A DNA stretch of 12,306 bases from Pseudomonadota bacterium (GCA_011042595.1 DQWO01000266.1:1-12306); one strand, 5' to 3'; positions 1 through 8,190 are shown, numbered from the stretch's first letter. Numbers and translations are program-made. Notes: a model not told the origin generated them from the letters alone.

Positions 1-975
1 ACCATGAAGAATGGTCGACATTTTCAAAATGCCAGGGCCATTTCTTGGAACAGACATGGCGGCATCCAGAAAAAAACCGATATCTTCAATTGCAACATCA
101 GCATTAGCAGACTGGAACTGAAATTTTTTTGCTTTGAACTGCAGACTTACATCATAAGGTGGACGGAGAAATGTTTTTCCCCCTGCGAGGGCCAGCCGAT
201 AATAAAGCTGCCCGCTTTTCGGAAGCTTTATTTCAGCTGACGGCTTATCTGTTCGCAGCATCGCTGCAATTGGCACTAGATCCGTTAACTCCCCGCTGCA
301 AGTAACCTTCCATAAAGGGTTATCTGAAGTTGGCAGCATAACCTGCAGTTCAGAAATAATGGGAGAATAACCATCAAGAGATAATTTTGGTTTCAATACC
401 AGATTTTCATCAATGATGATGGGCATGCTTAAAGCATAAATATGATCAGAAGATCTGCCGGTAACTGCCAGTCCCCCCCTGCCATTGAACTTCTTTTTTA
501 TTGTATCCAGTTGCAGTTCCATGGAAATGGTACCAGCTGCTTTAAGGGCAGGATGTTGCAATTCATAGGTAGCGGTTAATTGCCACAGGGAATTTTTTTC
601 AGGCTGAAAGTTATTAATAATCAGGGTGAGATTATTCAGAACAAGCTTCCATTTATTGATTCTGCTCAGCAGGACAAAACTCAGACCGCTGATTTTGCCC
701 TGCTTAATGGTGGGTAAAAGCTTCAGATATTGAGCAAAATTATCATCATCGTAGATTGTTGTGTTAGATGATTTTTCCAAGTCATCCACATTAATCACAA
801 TAGTCGGCCGGGTAATGGAAAGCGATTTGATAATGGTGGTAAAGGGAGAAAAAGTGGGTTTTTTGTCAGTGTACGGCTTCGCAGAACATGGGAATGGCAG
901 ATGAAGCGACAGCATTACAGACAGGATGATAATAAGCTTGAGCCATGCACTTATTGCGCGCCGACAATTATTCAT
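1..975 (-). CDS. Exported beta-rich protein, possibly YdbH/AsmA-like (partial, C-terminus outside window)
   Basis: An open frame of 325 codons with no stop runs from an ATG at 973-975 off the left edge, so only the N-terminal part is visible. Residues 1-32 look like a Sec signal peptide: Arg5/Arg6, a hydrophobic core LIIILSVMLSLHL, and an A-x-A-like end (CSA) before Lys33. Cys30 is not preceded by a proper lipobox, so it is probably not a lipoprotein. The mature part alternates short hydrophobic and polar stretches such as GLAVTG and LVLKPKLSLDGY, as in long beta-rich periplasmic proteins of the YdbH/AsmA type that act in lipid transport between membranes. That assignment is inference from overall character and signal peptide only; no diagnostic motif is visible. 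It starts 31 nt after the uvrB stop on the same strand, so it is probably cotranscribed. GACGGG just upstream of the ATG is a weak ribosome site. The gene is well supported; its function is not. Confidence 0.75.
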   Translation of the reverse strand, partial: MNNCRRAISAWLKLIIILSVMLSLHLPFPCSAKPYTDKKPTFSPFTTIIKSLSITRPTIVINVDDLEKSSNTTIYDDDNFAQYLKLLPTIKQGKISGLSFVLLSRINKWKLVLNNLTLIINNFQPEKNSLWQLTATYELQHPALKAAGTISMELQLDTIKKKFNGRGGLAVTGRSSDHIYALSMPIIIDENLVLKPKLSLDGYSPIISELQVMLPTSDNPLWKVTCSGELTDLVPIAAMLRTDKPSAEIKLPKSGQLYYRLALAGGKTFLRPPYDVSLQFKAKKFQFQSANADVAIEDIGFFLDAAMSVPRNGPGILKMSTILHG

Positions 976-1006
976 GAATTCCCGTCAATCGAAAAAGTTT
1001 TGCCGT

Positions 1007-3007
1007 TCAGGCTAAAATAATTTCGGTTTTTAATTTTCTTATCCGGTCTCGCAGTTCTGCTGCCCGTTCAAAATTCAGTGCTTTAGCGGCCTTATCCATT
1101 TCTTTTTCCCATTGTTTAATCGTTCGTTCACATACTCTGTTCCCCTGTGCCAGTATCGGCCCCAGATCTTCGTAGTCCGCAGTCTGCCCTGATTCCGTTC
1201 CATAGCCGGTTTCCAGTGATTCCTGCACCCTTTTCACCACACTTTGAGGGGTAATATGGTAAAGTTCATTATATTGCTGCTGGACTTCCCTCCTTCTTTC
1301 CATCTCATTTATAGCACTGCTCATCGAACCTGTAACCTGGTCGGCATACATGATGATCATCCCATGCAGATTGCGGGCAGCCCGGCCGGATGTCTGAATC
1401 AGTGAGCGATGTGAGCGCAAAAACCCCTCTTTATCAGCATCCAGAATGGCAACCAGTGAAACTTCGGGAATATCAAGCCCTTCACGCAGGAGATTGATCC
1501 CCACCAGGATATCAAAAGTCCCCAACCTCAGGTTGCGAATAAGTTCCGTCCTTTCCAGGGTATCAATGTCGCTATGGAGGTAGCGAACCTTAAAATCCAG
1601 TTGCTGCAGGTAGCTGCTGAGATCTTCCGCCATCCGCTTGGTCAAGGTGGTTACCAGCACTCTTTCATCACGATCCACTACTTTTCTGAGCCGCATAATC
1701 AGATCATCAACCTGATTGCTGGCGGGCAGAATCTTGACTTCAGGGTCAACAAGTCCGGTCGGCCGGATGATCTGTTCGACAACATGTCCAGACCCGGCAT
1801 GCTCAAGTTCGTAGTCTCCCGGGGTTGCTGAAACATAAATAATCTGGTTGGCTATCTGCTCGAATTCATCAAATTTCAACGGCCGGTTATCCAGAGCTGA
1901 AGGCAGGCGAAATCCATAGTTAACCAGAGTTTCCTTGCGTGAACGATCACCACGATACATGCCTCTTATTTGTGGAATAGTAACATGGCTTTCATCGATA
2001 ATCAGTAAATGATTTTGGGGCAGGTAGTCCATCAGGGTCGGAGGTGGATCTCCGGGTTGGCGACCAGTCAGGTGACGGGAATAATTTTCAATTCCCTGGC
2101 AATGGCCCATCTGTTCAAGCATTTCAAGATCAAACATGGTCCTTTGTTCAAGCCGCTGGGCTTCCAGCAGCTGGTTTTGTGATTTTAAAAATTGCAGGCG
2201 TTCCTGTAGCTCCTGGCGGACAGCGTTCATTGCCTTGCTTCGGTTCTCTTCAGGAGTCACATAATGACTGGCAGGATAAACCGTAAATTTTATCCGTTTT
2301 TCAATAATTCTGCCCGTTAACGGATCAAAAATTGACAGGCTATCTAGCTCATTGCCAAAAAACTCCAGCCGTAATGCCGTTTCCTCCATGTTAGCCGGGA
2401 AAATATCAATCACTTCACCCCGAACCCGAAAGGTGCCCCGATGAAAATCAATATCATTACGCTGATATTGGATATCGATCAATTTATGCAGTATTTCTTC
2501 ACGCTGTATTTCGCGGCCCACTTCGAGATATAAAAGCATGCCCTGGTAAGCTTCCGGGGAACCCAACCCATATATGCATGAGACGCTGGCAACAATGATG
2601 ACATCTTCTCGCTCCAGCAGGGCCACGGTAGCGGCATGACGCAATTTATCTATCTGTTCATTAATGGAAGAATCTTTTTCAATATAGGTATCGGTGGTAG
2701 GAATGTAGGCCTCAGGCTGATAATAATCATAGTAACTGACGAAATATTCCACCTTGTTATCCGGAAATAAATCCTTAAATTCCTGGTAAAGTTGGGCGGC
2801 CAGGGTTTTGTTGGGCGCGATAACCAGGGTTGTTCTCCCGGTTCGGGCAATAACCTGGGCCAGGGTAAAGGTTTTACCTGAACCGGTTACCCCCAGAAGA
2901 ACCTGCTCACGCACTCCCCTTGCAAGCCCATCAGCAAGGCTGTCAATGGCCTTTGGCTGATCTCCCTGTGGTTGAAAAGGTGAATGGAGGTTGAATTGGG
3001 ATGGCAT
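1007..3007 (-). CDS. uvrB: Excinuclease ABC subunit B
   Basis: UvrB is the damage-verifying helicase-like subunit of nucleotide excision repair. It is loaded by UvrA, opens the DNA around the lesion and recruits UvrC for incision. The 666 aa match the usual family length. In order I see: the N-terminal family pattern F-x-P-x-GDQPKAI (11-21); Walker A GVTGSGKT (39-46); the aromatic beta-hairpin [12 protein letters not shown] (92-103), which inserts between the DNA strands; the helicase motif II DESH (338-341); YVSATPG (391-397); motif [11 protein letters not shown] (538-546); and a C-terminal UVR coiled-coil motif (about 629-660) with [10 protein letters not shown], the UvrC contact site. All key residues look intact. 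The start fits the family N-terminus, but I see no convincing Shine-Dalgarno sequence or sigma70 promoter upstream and no LexA-type operator. The exported-protein gene follows after 31 nt. It is divergent from hemE across a 343-nt gap. Confidence 0.98.
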   Translation of the reverse strand: MPSQFNLHSPFQPQGDQPKAIDSLADGLARGVREQVLLGVTGSGKTFTLAQVIARTGRTTLVIAPNKTLAAQLYQEFKDLFPDNKVEYFVSYYDYYQPEAYIPTTDTYIEKDSSINEQIDKLRHAATVALLEREDVIIVASVSCIYGLGSPEAYQGMLLYLEVGREIQREEILHKLIDIQYQRNDIDFHRGTFRVRGEVIDIFPANMEETALRLEFFGNELDSLSIFDPLTGRIIEKRIKFTVYPASHYVTPEENRSKAMNAVRQELQERLQFLKSQNQLLEAQRLEQRTMFDLEMLEQMGHCQGIENYSRHLTGRQPGDPPPTLMDYLPQNHLLIIDESHVTIPQIRGMYRGDRSRKETLVNYGFRLPSALDNRPLKFDEFEQIANQIIYVSATPGDYELEHAGSGHVVEQIIRPTGLVDPEVKILPASNQVDDLIMRLRKVVDRDERVLVTTLTKRMAEDLSSYLQQLDFKVRYLHSDIDTLERTELIRNLRLGTFDILVGINLLREGLDIPEVSLVAILDADKEGFLRSHRSLIQTSGRAARNLHGMIIMYADQVTGSMSSAINEMERRREVQQQYNELYHITPQSVVKRVQESLETGYGTESGQTADYEDLGPILAQGNRVCERTIKQWEKEMDKAAKALNFERAAELRDRIRKLKTEIILA

Positions 3008-3088
3008 AGGAGCGATATAAACCTGATGAATAAGAAAAATTAAAAAAATTTACTAAAGGATGTTCTGGCATGGCTCTCGCTCATTCTC

Positions 3089-3107
3089 GCTGCACATCGT
3101 GTGCAGC
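3089..3107 (+). repeat. Core hairpin of repeat copy A
   Basis: Perfect inverted repeat GCTGCACA - TCG - TGTGCAGC (8-bp stem, 3-nt loop). Copy B carries the same hairpin at 8273-8291 with the third stem pair changed from T-A to G-C, so pairing is kept although both bases changed. Confidence 0.85.
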
Positions 3108-3136
3108 TCCGAGGTACCCGCCGCGAATCACCAATG

Positions 3137-3161
3137 GGGGACAGATTTGAAATCTGTCCCC
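3137..3161 (+). repeat. Perfect 12-bp-arm palindrome inside copy A
   Basis: Arms GGGGACAGATTT and AAATCTGTCCCC flank a single G at 3149. It lies in the 57 nt present in copy A and absent from copy B, so it looks like a nested insertion. Palindromes of this GGGGACAGATTT style are common intergenic repeats in many Gram-negative genomes and are sometimes linked to REP-associated (Y1/TnpA-REP) transposases; that link is general knowledge, not seen here. No T-run follows on either strand, so it is not a classic terminator. Confidence 0.85.
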
Positions 3162-3291
3162 ACTCTGGCGCTCAATGCCGCTATGAGCCGAGCTCGAACA
3201 TCCTGATAATGCATCCTGACAATACCAATCAGAAAGTTGAATAATTGGCTATAACACAGCCATTCTCTCTTTGCAATTGCCCACAATTAGC

Positions 3292-3321
3292 TTGAATCAT
3301 AAACAATTCTCATGTTATAAA
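3292..3321 (+). promoter_or_regulatory. Candidate sigma70 promoter for hemE
   Basis: TTGAAT (-35, 3292-3297) and TATAAA (-10, 3316-3321) are separated by 18 nt on the hemE strand. Transcription would start near 3328, giving a leader of about 23 nt. The fit is reasonable in an AT-rich stretch just outside repeat copy A, but it is a pattern match only. Confidence 0.5.
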
Positions 3322-3336
3322 AAGTGACGATTAAAT

Positions 3337-3343
3337 AAAGGAG
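3337..3343 (+). promoter_or_regulatory. hemE ribosome binding site
   Basis: AAAGGAG lies 7 nt before the ATG at 3351 and supports this hemE start, which also matches the family N-terminus. Confidence 0.8.
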
Positions 3344-3350
3344 AATTATT

Positions 3351-4382
3351 ATGGAAAACAGTCGTTTTTTACGTGCCTGCCGCCGTGAAGCCGTAGATTG
3401 TACCCCTGTGTGGATGATGCGTCAGGCTGGCCGCTATCTGCCTGAATATCGGGCTTTAAGGAAAAAATATTCCTTCTGGGAAATGTGCAAACAACCTGAG
3501 TTGGCGGTTGAAGTAACATTGCAGCCACTGCGCCGGATGGAAATTGACGCCGCAATTTTATTTTCTGATATCCTGGTACCTCTTGAAGGTATGGGTGCCG
3601 GTTTTGAATTTATCGAAGGCCGGGGACCGGTACTTGATCACCCGATCAGGACGGCAGCTGACATCGACAAACTTTCAATCATTGATGCCCGGGAGGTGGT
3701 GCCCTTTGTTATGGAGGCTATCCGGATGCTGCGCCGTGAGCTGGACGGCAAAGTGCCATTGATTGGTTTTTCCGGCGCCCCTTTCACTCTGGCAAGCTAC
3801 CTGGTTGAAGGCGGCGGCTCCCGCCAGTACCAGCACGTTAAGACCCTGATGTATGCCGAACCGGAACTATACCATCAATTGATGGTCAAAATCACTGAGG
3901 TGGTAATATCATACCTATCGGCCCAGATTGAAGCTGGTGCCCAGGTTATTCAGCTGTTTGACAGTTGGGTTGGCTGCCTCAATCGGGCTGATTACTATGA
4001 ATATGTCTATCCCTACAGTCGGAAAATCTTTCAAACCCTTTCCACCTTTAAGGTTCCCATGATTCACTTTGCCAACCAGGCGTCAACATTGCTGGATATG
4101 GTTCGTGATGCCGGCGGTGATATTATCGGGGTTGACTGGCGCATTGATCTGGATACGGCCTGGAAGATTATTGGTGACCAACAGGGAATTCAGGGAAATC
4201 TTGATCCCATTATCCTTTTCGCCCCGATCAGTGAAATCAGAAACCGGGTGGCCAGGATCCTGCGCCAGGCCGATGGCAGGCCCGGACATATTTTCAACCT
4301 GGGGCATGGGATTCTCCCCACCACTCCCATTGATCATGCAAAAGCGATGATTGACGCGGTACATGAATTTTCAGCTCGCTAG
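3351..4382 (+). CDS. hemE: Uroporphyrinogen decarboxylase
   Basis: HemE removes the four acetate carboxyl groups of uroporphyrinogen III to give coproporphyrinogen III in the cytosol, needing no cofactor, on the route to haem. The 343 aa are the normal length. The first family signature PVWMMRQAGRYLPEYR (19-34) holds the arginines that bind the substrate carboxylates. Asp73 in FSDIL corresponds to the essential catalytic aspartate. The second signature region GFSGAPFTLASYLVEGGGS is at 139-157. A strong AAAGGAG site and a plausible promoter lie just upstream, so the gene probably has its own short-leader transcript. Only 14 nt separate its stop from the small membrane-protein gene, which in turn overlaps thrC, so the three are probably cotranscribed. 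No other haem gene is in the window, so this is an isolated pathway gene rather than part of a hem cluster. Confidence 0.98.
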   Translation: MENSRFLRACRREAVDCTPVWMMRQAGRYLPEYRALRKKYSFWEMCKQPELAVEVTLQPLRRMEIDAAILFSDILVPLEGMGAGFEFIEGRGPVLDHPIRTAADIDKLSIIDAREVVPFVMEAIRMLRRELDGKVPLIGFSGAPFTLASYLVEGGGSRQYQHVKTLMYAEPELYHQLMVKITEVVISYLSAQIEAGAQVIQLFDSWVGCLNRADYYEYVYPYSRKIFQTLSTFKVPMIHFANQASTLLDMVRDAGGDIIGVDWRIDLDTAWKIIGDQQGIQGNLDPIILFAPISEIRNRVARILRQADGRPGHIFNLGHGILPTTPIDHAKAMIDAVHEFSAR

Positions 4383-4396
4383 ATTGACCAGATGAG

Positions 4397-4660
4397 ATGA
4401 GTGCAAATCTCAGGCTGGTTAAATCACGCCTTAACAATTTTGCCAATTTTCTGGTAATGGTAATGGTTGTCGCCCTGTTACTGTTTGCCATTTACCTGGC
4501 AAAGCAAAACCATAGAGCAAGACTTGAGTATGAGAGCAGAATGTTCACCGCGGAAAAGGAAATAGAAAAATTACAGCATACTATCAACAAAAAAGATTTT
4601 CTTATCGAACAGCTGAAAAAACAACTGGAACAGTTAAAAGGACAGGATAGTCATCAATGA
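4397..4660 (+). CDS. Small single-pass membrane protein with coiled-coil tail, unknown function
   Basis: I do not recognise a named family. The 87 aa have a basic N-terminal stretch (Arg6, Lys9, Arg11), one transmembrane helix at about 18-36 (NFLVMVMVVALLLFAIYLA), and then a charged heptad-like helix to the end (EIEKLQHTINKKDFLIEQLKKQLEQL). The layout resembles the short TM-plus-coiled-coil design of FtsB/FtsL-type division proteins. The conserved segment that follows the coil in those families is absent, so I do not assign it there. It starts 14 nt after hemE with only a weak GATGAG site. Its TGA stop shares bases with the thrC ATG (ATGA at 4657-4660), a typical translational-coupling arrangement. 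The consistent TM-coil composition and tight packing make it a credible gene. A threonine- or haem-related role is not implied by anything in its sequence. Confidence 0.75.
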   Translation: MSANLRLVKSRLNNFANFLVMVMVVALLLFAIYLAKQNHRARLEYESRMFTAEKEIEKLQHTINKKDFLIEQLKKQLEQLKGQDSHQ

Positions 4661-6066
4661 AATATGTCAGTACCAGGGGAGGAATCACGCCAGTCAACTT
4701 TACCGATGCGGTTATGATGGGCCTGGCTACCGATGGTGGTTTGCTGCTGCCTGAAACTATCCCCTGTTTCAACAAAAATGATATTGAGCGATTCCAGGAC
4801 CTGACCTACCAGGAACTGGCCATGACTATTTTTCACCCTTTTGTCGGCAATGATATTCCCCTTAACGAGCTGAAAAACCTGATCAAACAAAGCTACTCCA
4901 GCTTCAACCATCCTGCCGTTGCCCCCTTGGTCAAGCAGGAAGACCTCTACATTCTTGAACTTTTTCACGGCCAGACTCTGGCCTTTAAGGATATAGCCCT
5001 GCAGTTTCTGGGTAATCTTTTTGCCTGGATCCTGGCTGAACGCCAGGAATCTCTAAACATTCTCGGGGCCACCTCCGGGGATACCGGCAGTGCTGCTATT
5101 TACGGCGTCCGGGGCAAAGATCATATTAATATTTTCATCATTCATCCCCATGGCAAGGTCAGTCATATCCAGGAAAGGCAAATGACTTCCGTGCTTGATC
5201 ATAACGTTTTCAATATTGCCGTCGAGGGAATCTTTGATGATGGTCAACGGATTGTCAAAGAGATTTTTTCCGATCTGGACTTTAAACATGAGTTTCATCT
5301 GGGAGCAGTAAATTCCATCAACTGGGCCCGGATCATGGCTCAGATTGTTTACTACTTTTCTGCTTACCTGCAATTGCCGGACAGCGAACGAAAAACTGTT
5401 GATATTGTGGTCCCCAGCGGAAATTTTGGCAATATCTTTGCGGGGTACCTGGCCAAAAGAATGGGTTTGCCGATCAGGAGGCTGGTATTGGCCAGTAATG
5501 AAAACAATATCCTGAACCGGTTTATTTCAACCGGCGTTTACCAGGGCAGTGAAGTGGTTCCCACCTGGAGTCCATCGATGGATATCCAGGTAGCCAGCAA
5601 TTTTGAACGCTATTGGTATTATCTGCATCATGGCGATCCCGAAGCGGCCATGAAATCATTTGCCCAGCTCAGGGAAACCGGAGCTATTTCCATCAGCAGG
5701 GAACAATTACTTCAGGTGCAGAAAGATTTTGCCACCGGATTTGCCACTAACGATGAAACCCTGACCACTATTGCTGATTTTTATCAACAGACAGGATATA
5801 TTCTCGATCCCCATACCGCGGTTGGAGTCAAGGTGGCCCAGCAGTTGCGTCTCGAAGAAGGGATTAATAAGTCAACATCTATCTGCCTGGCTACCGCCCA
5901 TCCGGCGAAGTTTCCTGATGCCGTGCACCAGGCTATTGGCATCTACCCACCGGTGCCGGAATCGCTGCGGGATATTGACCAGCGTGAATGTCGATATGAG
6001 ATTTTGCCGGCTGATACGGCAACCGTAAAAGACTACATTAGAAGTAAATTGCAAACACCCTCGTAA
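4657..6066 (+). CDS. thrC: Threonine synthase
   Basis: ThrC is the PLP-dependent enzyme that converts O-phosphohomoserine and water to threonine and phosphate, the last step of threonine synthesis. The 469 aa fit the longer bacterial/fungal-type class. The N-terminal domain begins MKYVSTRGG and continues to about residue 90 with ATDGGLLLPE. The PLP lysine is Lys111 in FHGQTLAFKDIALQFLG. GATSGDTGSAA (137-147) forms the phosphate/PLP loop, PSGNFGN is the glycine-rich loop of the second half, and ATAHPAKFPDAV is the C-terminal family motif. AGGAT at 4644-4648, 8 nt before the ATG, is a usable ribosome site inside the preceding gene, and the start overlaps that gene's stop by ATGA. No hom, thrB or attenuator-like threonine leader is visible. 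The gene converges on the ubiB-like gene, with repeat fragment C between them. Confidence 0.97.
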   Translation: MKYVSTRGGITPVNFTDAVMMGLATDGGLLLPETIPCFNKNDIERFQDLTYQELAMTIFHPFVGNDIPLNELKNLIKQSYSSFNHPAVAPLVKQEDLYILELFHGQTLAFKDIALQFLGNLFAWILAERQESLNILGATSGDTGSAAIYGVRGKDHINIFIIHPHGKVSHIQERQMTSVLDHNVFNIAVEGIFDDGQRIVKEIFSDLDFKHEFHLGAVNSINWARIMAQIVYYFSAYLQLPDSERKTVDIVVPSGNFGNIFAGYLAKRMGLPIRRLVLASNENNILNRFISTGVYQGSEVVPTWSPSMDIQVASNFERYWYYLHHGDPEAAMKSFAQLRETGAISISREQLLQVQKDFATGFATNDETLTTIADFYQQTGYILDPHTAVGVKVAQQLRLEEGINKSTSICLATAHPAKFPDAVHQAIGIYPPVPESLRDIDQRECRYEILPADTATVKDYIRSKLQTPS

Positions 6067-6096
6067 GCAGAAAAAATAAATTTTCTCAGGATTTTG

Positions 6097-6139
6097 TTTT
6101 CTGAATTTTAGGATAAACATTCAGGCTGTTCGGGCTTGG
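6097..6139 (-). repeat. Dispersed repeat, fragment C
   Basis: Nineteen nt at 6121-6139 (TCAGGCTGTTCGGGCTTGG) are identical to 8231-8249 in copy B. Weaker similarity (TTCTGAATT, then AGGATA) extends left to about 6097, in the same order as the end of copy B. The rest of the element, including the core hairpin, is missing. It lies in the 78-nt convergent gap between thrC and the ubiB-like gene and stops 5 nt before the latter's stop codon (6145-6147). Strand is given as for copy B. Confidence 0.75.
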
Positions 6140-6144
6140 TTCTC

Positions 6145-7839
6145 TCACATCCTTCCCGACCGCAGAATTGCAATCGCCAGCCAGAAACCCAGACCACCTG
6201 CTGCCAGGTAACCGATGATTCCCAGTACCGGATAGCCCATAAACATATAACCGGTATTGGTCAGCATAATCAGTGAAGAAGCGATGATAGTGGCTGACAC
6301 AATCAGGCTGAAAGACAATCGGTTGGTTATTCGGTCAAGATTTTTTCCCAGTGGATCAAGTCCCACATGTTCAAATTCAATTTTCAGTTTTCCTTTACTG
6401 AGTTTTTTTAGGATTTCCTGGGTTTCCCGGGGCAACATCTTCAGGAGGTTCTGCAGTTCCTGCAATTGACGCCAGGCGATCTTGCTCAGATATTTCGGCG
6501 ACATGCGCTTTGCCAGCAGCTCTTTGACAAAAGGGCTGGCATGGCTGATCATGTCAAACTCAGGATTAAGATTTCGGCCCACTCCCTCGATGGTAACCAG
6601 TGTCTTAACCAGCAGCATCATGTCAGGAAGAAAACGGATATGATGATGACTGGTAATAGCAATAAAATCTTTAATTAAAGTGGCAACTTCCAGTTGATGC
6701 AGGGGAATACCGTAATAGCGGTCCACAAAATCATAGAGATCGGCTTGCAATTCCCTCATGTTAATCCGGTCTTCATCGATAACCCCAACCGTTGACAGGA
6801 TACTGGTTAACTGACGGATATCACGACTGATAATGGCCATTACCAAATCCAGAACCAGCTGCTTCAATTCTTCATCCAAATGGCCTACAATACCAAAATC
6901 CAGCGGGGCAATAATATTTCCCGGCAAAACCAAAAGATTTCCCGGATGGGGATCGCCATGAAAGATTCCGAATTCAAGTACCTGCCGTAAAATCAGGGTC
7001 GCGCCGTTTTCAGCAATAATCTTCGGGTCAAGACCAGCCTTAATCAGAACGTCCACATTATCAATTTTAATTCCCTCGACCCAATCCATGGTTAATACTT
7101 CGCGGGTACTGACAGCCCAGTGGATTGAAGTAATGAAAACGTTTGGATCGTCCTTGAAGTTCGCCGCAAAACGATCAACATGGCGCCCTTCAATCTGAAA
7201 ATCAAGTTCTTTGCGAATGGTCTTGGCAAATTCCTTGACCATCCCCACAGGGTCATAAATCTGCAATTCCTGAACATGCCTGCCCATCAGGCTGGCCAGA
7301 TTCATCATAATGTCAATATCGGTTTCAATCGTGGCAGCAATGCCAGGACGCTGCACTTTTACCGCAACCTGCTCCCCGGAAACCAGCCGGGCTTTATGCA
7401 CCTGAGCAATTGAAGCGGCGGCCACCGGTTCAACCGTAAACTCGGGAAACACCTCATGGATTCCAACATCCATGGATGATTCTATGACTGTAACCACTTC
7501 TTCATAGGCAAAGGGTGGAACATCGTCCTGCAATTTTTTTAATTCATCAATAACCGCCGGGGGGATAAAATCATGGCGGGTTGAGATCAACTGGCCAAGC
7601 TTGATAAAAGAGGGGCCCAGTTCTTCAAGTGCCATTCTGAAACGCTGGGCATTGCTGTAGCGAATCAGCTGTTTACGTCCACCTCGATTAAGGGTTATAA
7701 TATTTCTCCCCAGGGCGAGGTAATAGTCAATATTGAGCTGTTCAATGATGCCGCCAAAGCCATAGCTGATAAAAACCCCGATAATCTGGCGGTATCTTTT
7801 GATATTTCTGTATGTCCGGTCAATGTTCAGAATATACAT
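6145..7839 (-). CDS. ubiB: AarF/UbiB (ABC1) family kinase-like protein
   Basis: UbiB/ADCK-type proteins are membrane-tethered atypical kinases needed for isoprenoid quinone synthesis or lipid handling; their physiological substrate is unsettled. The 564 aa have the full family layout: KLGQ (80-83) in the KxGQ motif, the alanine-rich loop AAAS (140-143) that replaces the glycine-rich P-loop, Lys161 in AVKVQRPG, HGDPHPGN (294-301) as catalytic loop, and DFG (314-316) as metal site. Two hydrophobic helices close the protein at about 509-527 and 534-559, the usual C-terminal anchor. All signature residues are intact. The phasin-like gene ends 3 nt before this ATG, so the two form one operon; a weak GGCGGA lies upstream and coupling is likely. 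Whether the quinone is ubiquinone or menaquinone cannot be told, so the symbol denotes the family rather than a proven ubiquinone role. Confidence 0.93.
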   Translation of the reverse strand: MYILNIDRTYRNIKRYRQIIGVFISYGFGGIIEQLNIDYYLALGRNIITLNRGGRKQLIRYSNAQRFRMALEELGPSFIKLGQLISTRHDFIPPAVIDELKKLQDDVPPFAYEEVVTVIESSMDVGIHEVFPEFTVEPVAAASIAQVHKARLVSGEQVAVKVQRPGIAATIETDIDIMMNLASLMGRHVQELQIYDPVGMVKEFAKTIRKELDFQIEGRHVDRFAANFKDDPNVFITSIHWAVSTREVLTMDWVEGIKIDNVDVLIKAGLDPKIIAENGATLILRQVLEFGIFHGDPHPGNLLVLPGNIIAPLDFGIVGHLDEELKQLVLDLVMAIISRDIRQLTSILSTVGVIDEDRINMRELQADLYDFVDRYYGIPLHQLEVATLIKDFIAITSHHHIRFLPDMMLLVKTLVTIEGVGRNLNPEFDMISHASPFVKELLAKRMSPKYLSKIAWRQLQELQNLLKMLPRETQEILKKLSKGKLKIEFEHVGLDPLGKNLDRITNRLSFSLIVSATIIASSLIMLTNTGYMFMGYPVLGIIGYLAAGGLGFWLAIAILRSGRM

Positions 7840-7842
7840 GGA

Positions 7843-8160
7843 TCATTCCGCCGGATGGAGTTGCTCAAGCTTCGCTTCAAGTTCAGCAACTCGTTGTTTT
7901 AATTCATTAATCTCACTTTGTTTTGGTACATCCACTTTATCCATCAGAGAGTCAAACTCCTTTTTGATTTTTTCAGAGAGATTATCTTTCTCCTGCTTGA
8001 TTTTTTTCAGCATTTCCTGAACCAGATCACGACCTTCCTGACGGCTTATTTCCCCCTTTTTAACCATACCGGAGATGATCTGTTCCAGACGTTCCTCGGT
8101 CAAAGACAAGGCGCCAATTCCCAACAATAGAAATTTTCGTGCAAGAGTAGAGATTTCCAT
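7843..8160 (-). CDS. Phasin-family-like coiled-coil protein
   Basis: The 105-aa protein begins with a short hydrophobic amphipathic segment (LARKFLLLGIGALSLTEERL) followed by GMVKKGEISRQEGRDLVQEML and a long charged helix. It ends in a leucine-heptad coil (INELKQRVAELEAKLEQL). This pattern matches the small proteins generally annotated as phasin or polyhydroxyalkanoate granule-associated family. No PHA synthase is in the window, so a granule role is unproven, and the name reflects family resemblance only. The start is well fixed by AGGAGGT 5 nt upstream. The stop is 3 nt before the ubiB-like start, so the two genes are almost certainly translated from one transcript. This pairing suggests a membrane- or lipid-surface role linked to the AarF/UbiB protein. 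The upstream region is repeat copy B. Confidence 0.85.
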   Translation of the reverse strand: MEISTLARKFLLLGIGALSLTEERLEQIISGMVKKGEISRQEGRDLVQEMLKKIKQEKDNLSEKIKKEFDSLMDKVDVPKQSEINELKQRVAELEAKLEQLHPAE

Positions 8161-8165
8161 CGGTG

Positions 8166-8172
8166 ACCTCCT
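8166..8172 (-). promoter_or_regulatory. Strong ribosome binding site of the phasin-like gene
   Basis: AGGAGGT on the minus strand, 5 nt before the ATG at 8158-8160. It is the strongest Shine-Dalgarno sequence in the window and sets the start of the two-gene unit. Confidence 0.85.
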
Positions 8173-8190
8173 GTTTTCAAAAATGAAGTT

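Larger units (their letters stand above)
3054..3240 (+). repeat. Dispersed repeat, copy A (long copy with 57 extra nt)
   Basis: This non-coding element fills most of the 343-nt uvrB/hemE gap. Block 1 (3054-3115) matches the reverse complement of 8265-8326 at 58 of 62 positions. Block 2 (3176-3219) matches the reverse complement of 8218-8261 at 37 of 44 positions, mostly transitions. It then ends with TCAGAAAGTTGA (3229-3240), which is also the end sequence of copy B. Between the blocks copy A has 60 nt (3116-3175) where copy B has 3, and the extra DNA contains a perfect palindrome. The outer inverted repeat that closes copy B on the other side is not recognisable here, so this copy looks degraded at its uvrB-proximal end. 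I see no ORF in it. Counts come from hand alignment. A miniature inverted-repeat or REP-like mobile sequence is the likeliest class. Confidence 0.85.

Noticed and set aside
3054..3240. CRISPR array or tandem repeat
   Set aside because: The repeated blocks are dispersed over kilobases in opposite orientations, not regularly spaced, and no cas genes are present.
3008..3350. LexA/SOS operator upstream of uvrB
   Set aside because: No convincing inverted LexA-type box was seen; the inverted repeats present belong to the dispersed repeat.
4654..4968. 104-codon minus-strand open frame over the thrC start
   Set aside because: Antisense to a confident thrC with no ribosome site or family resemblance.
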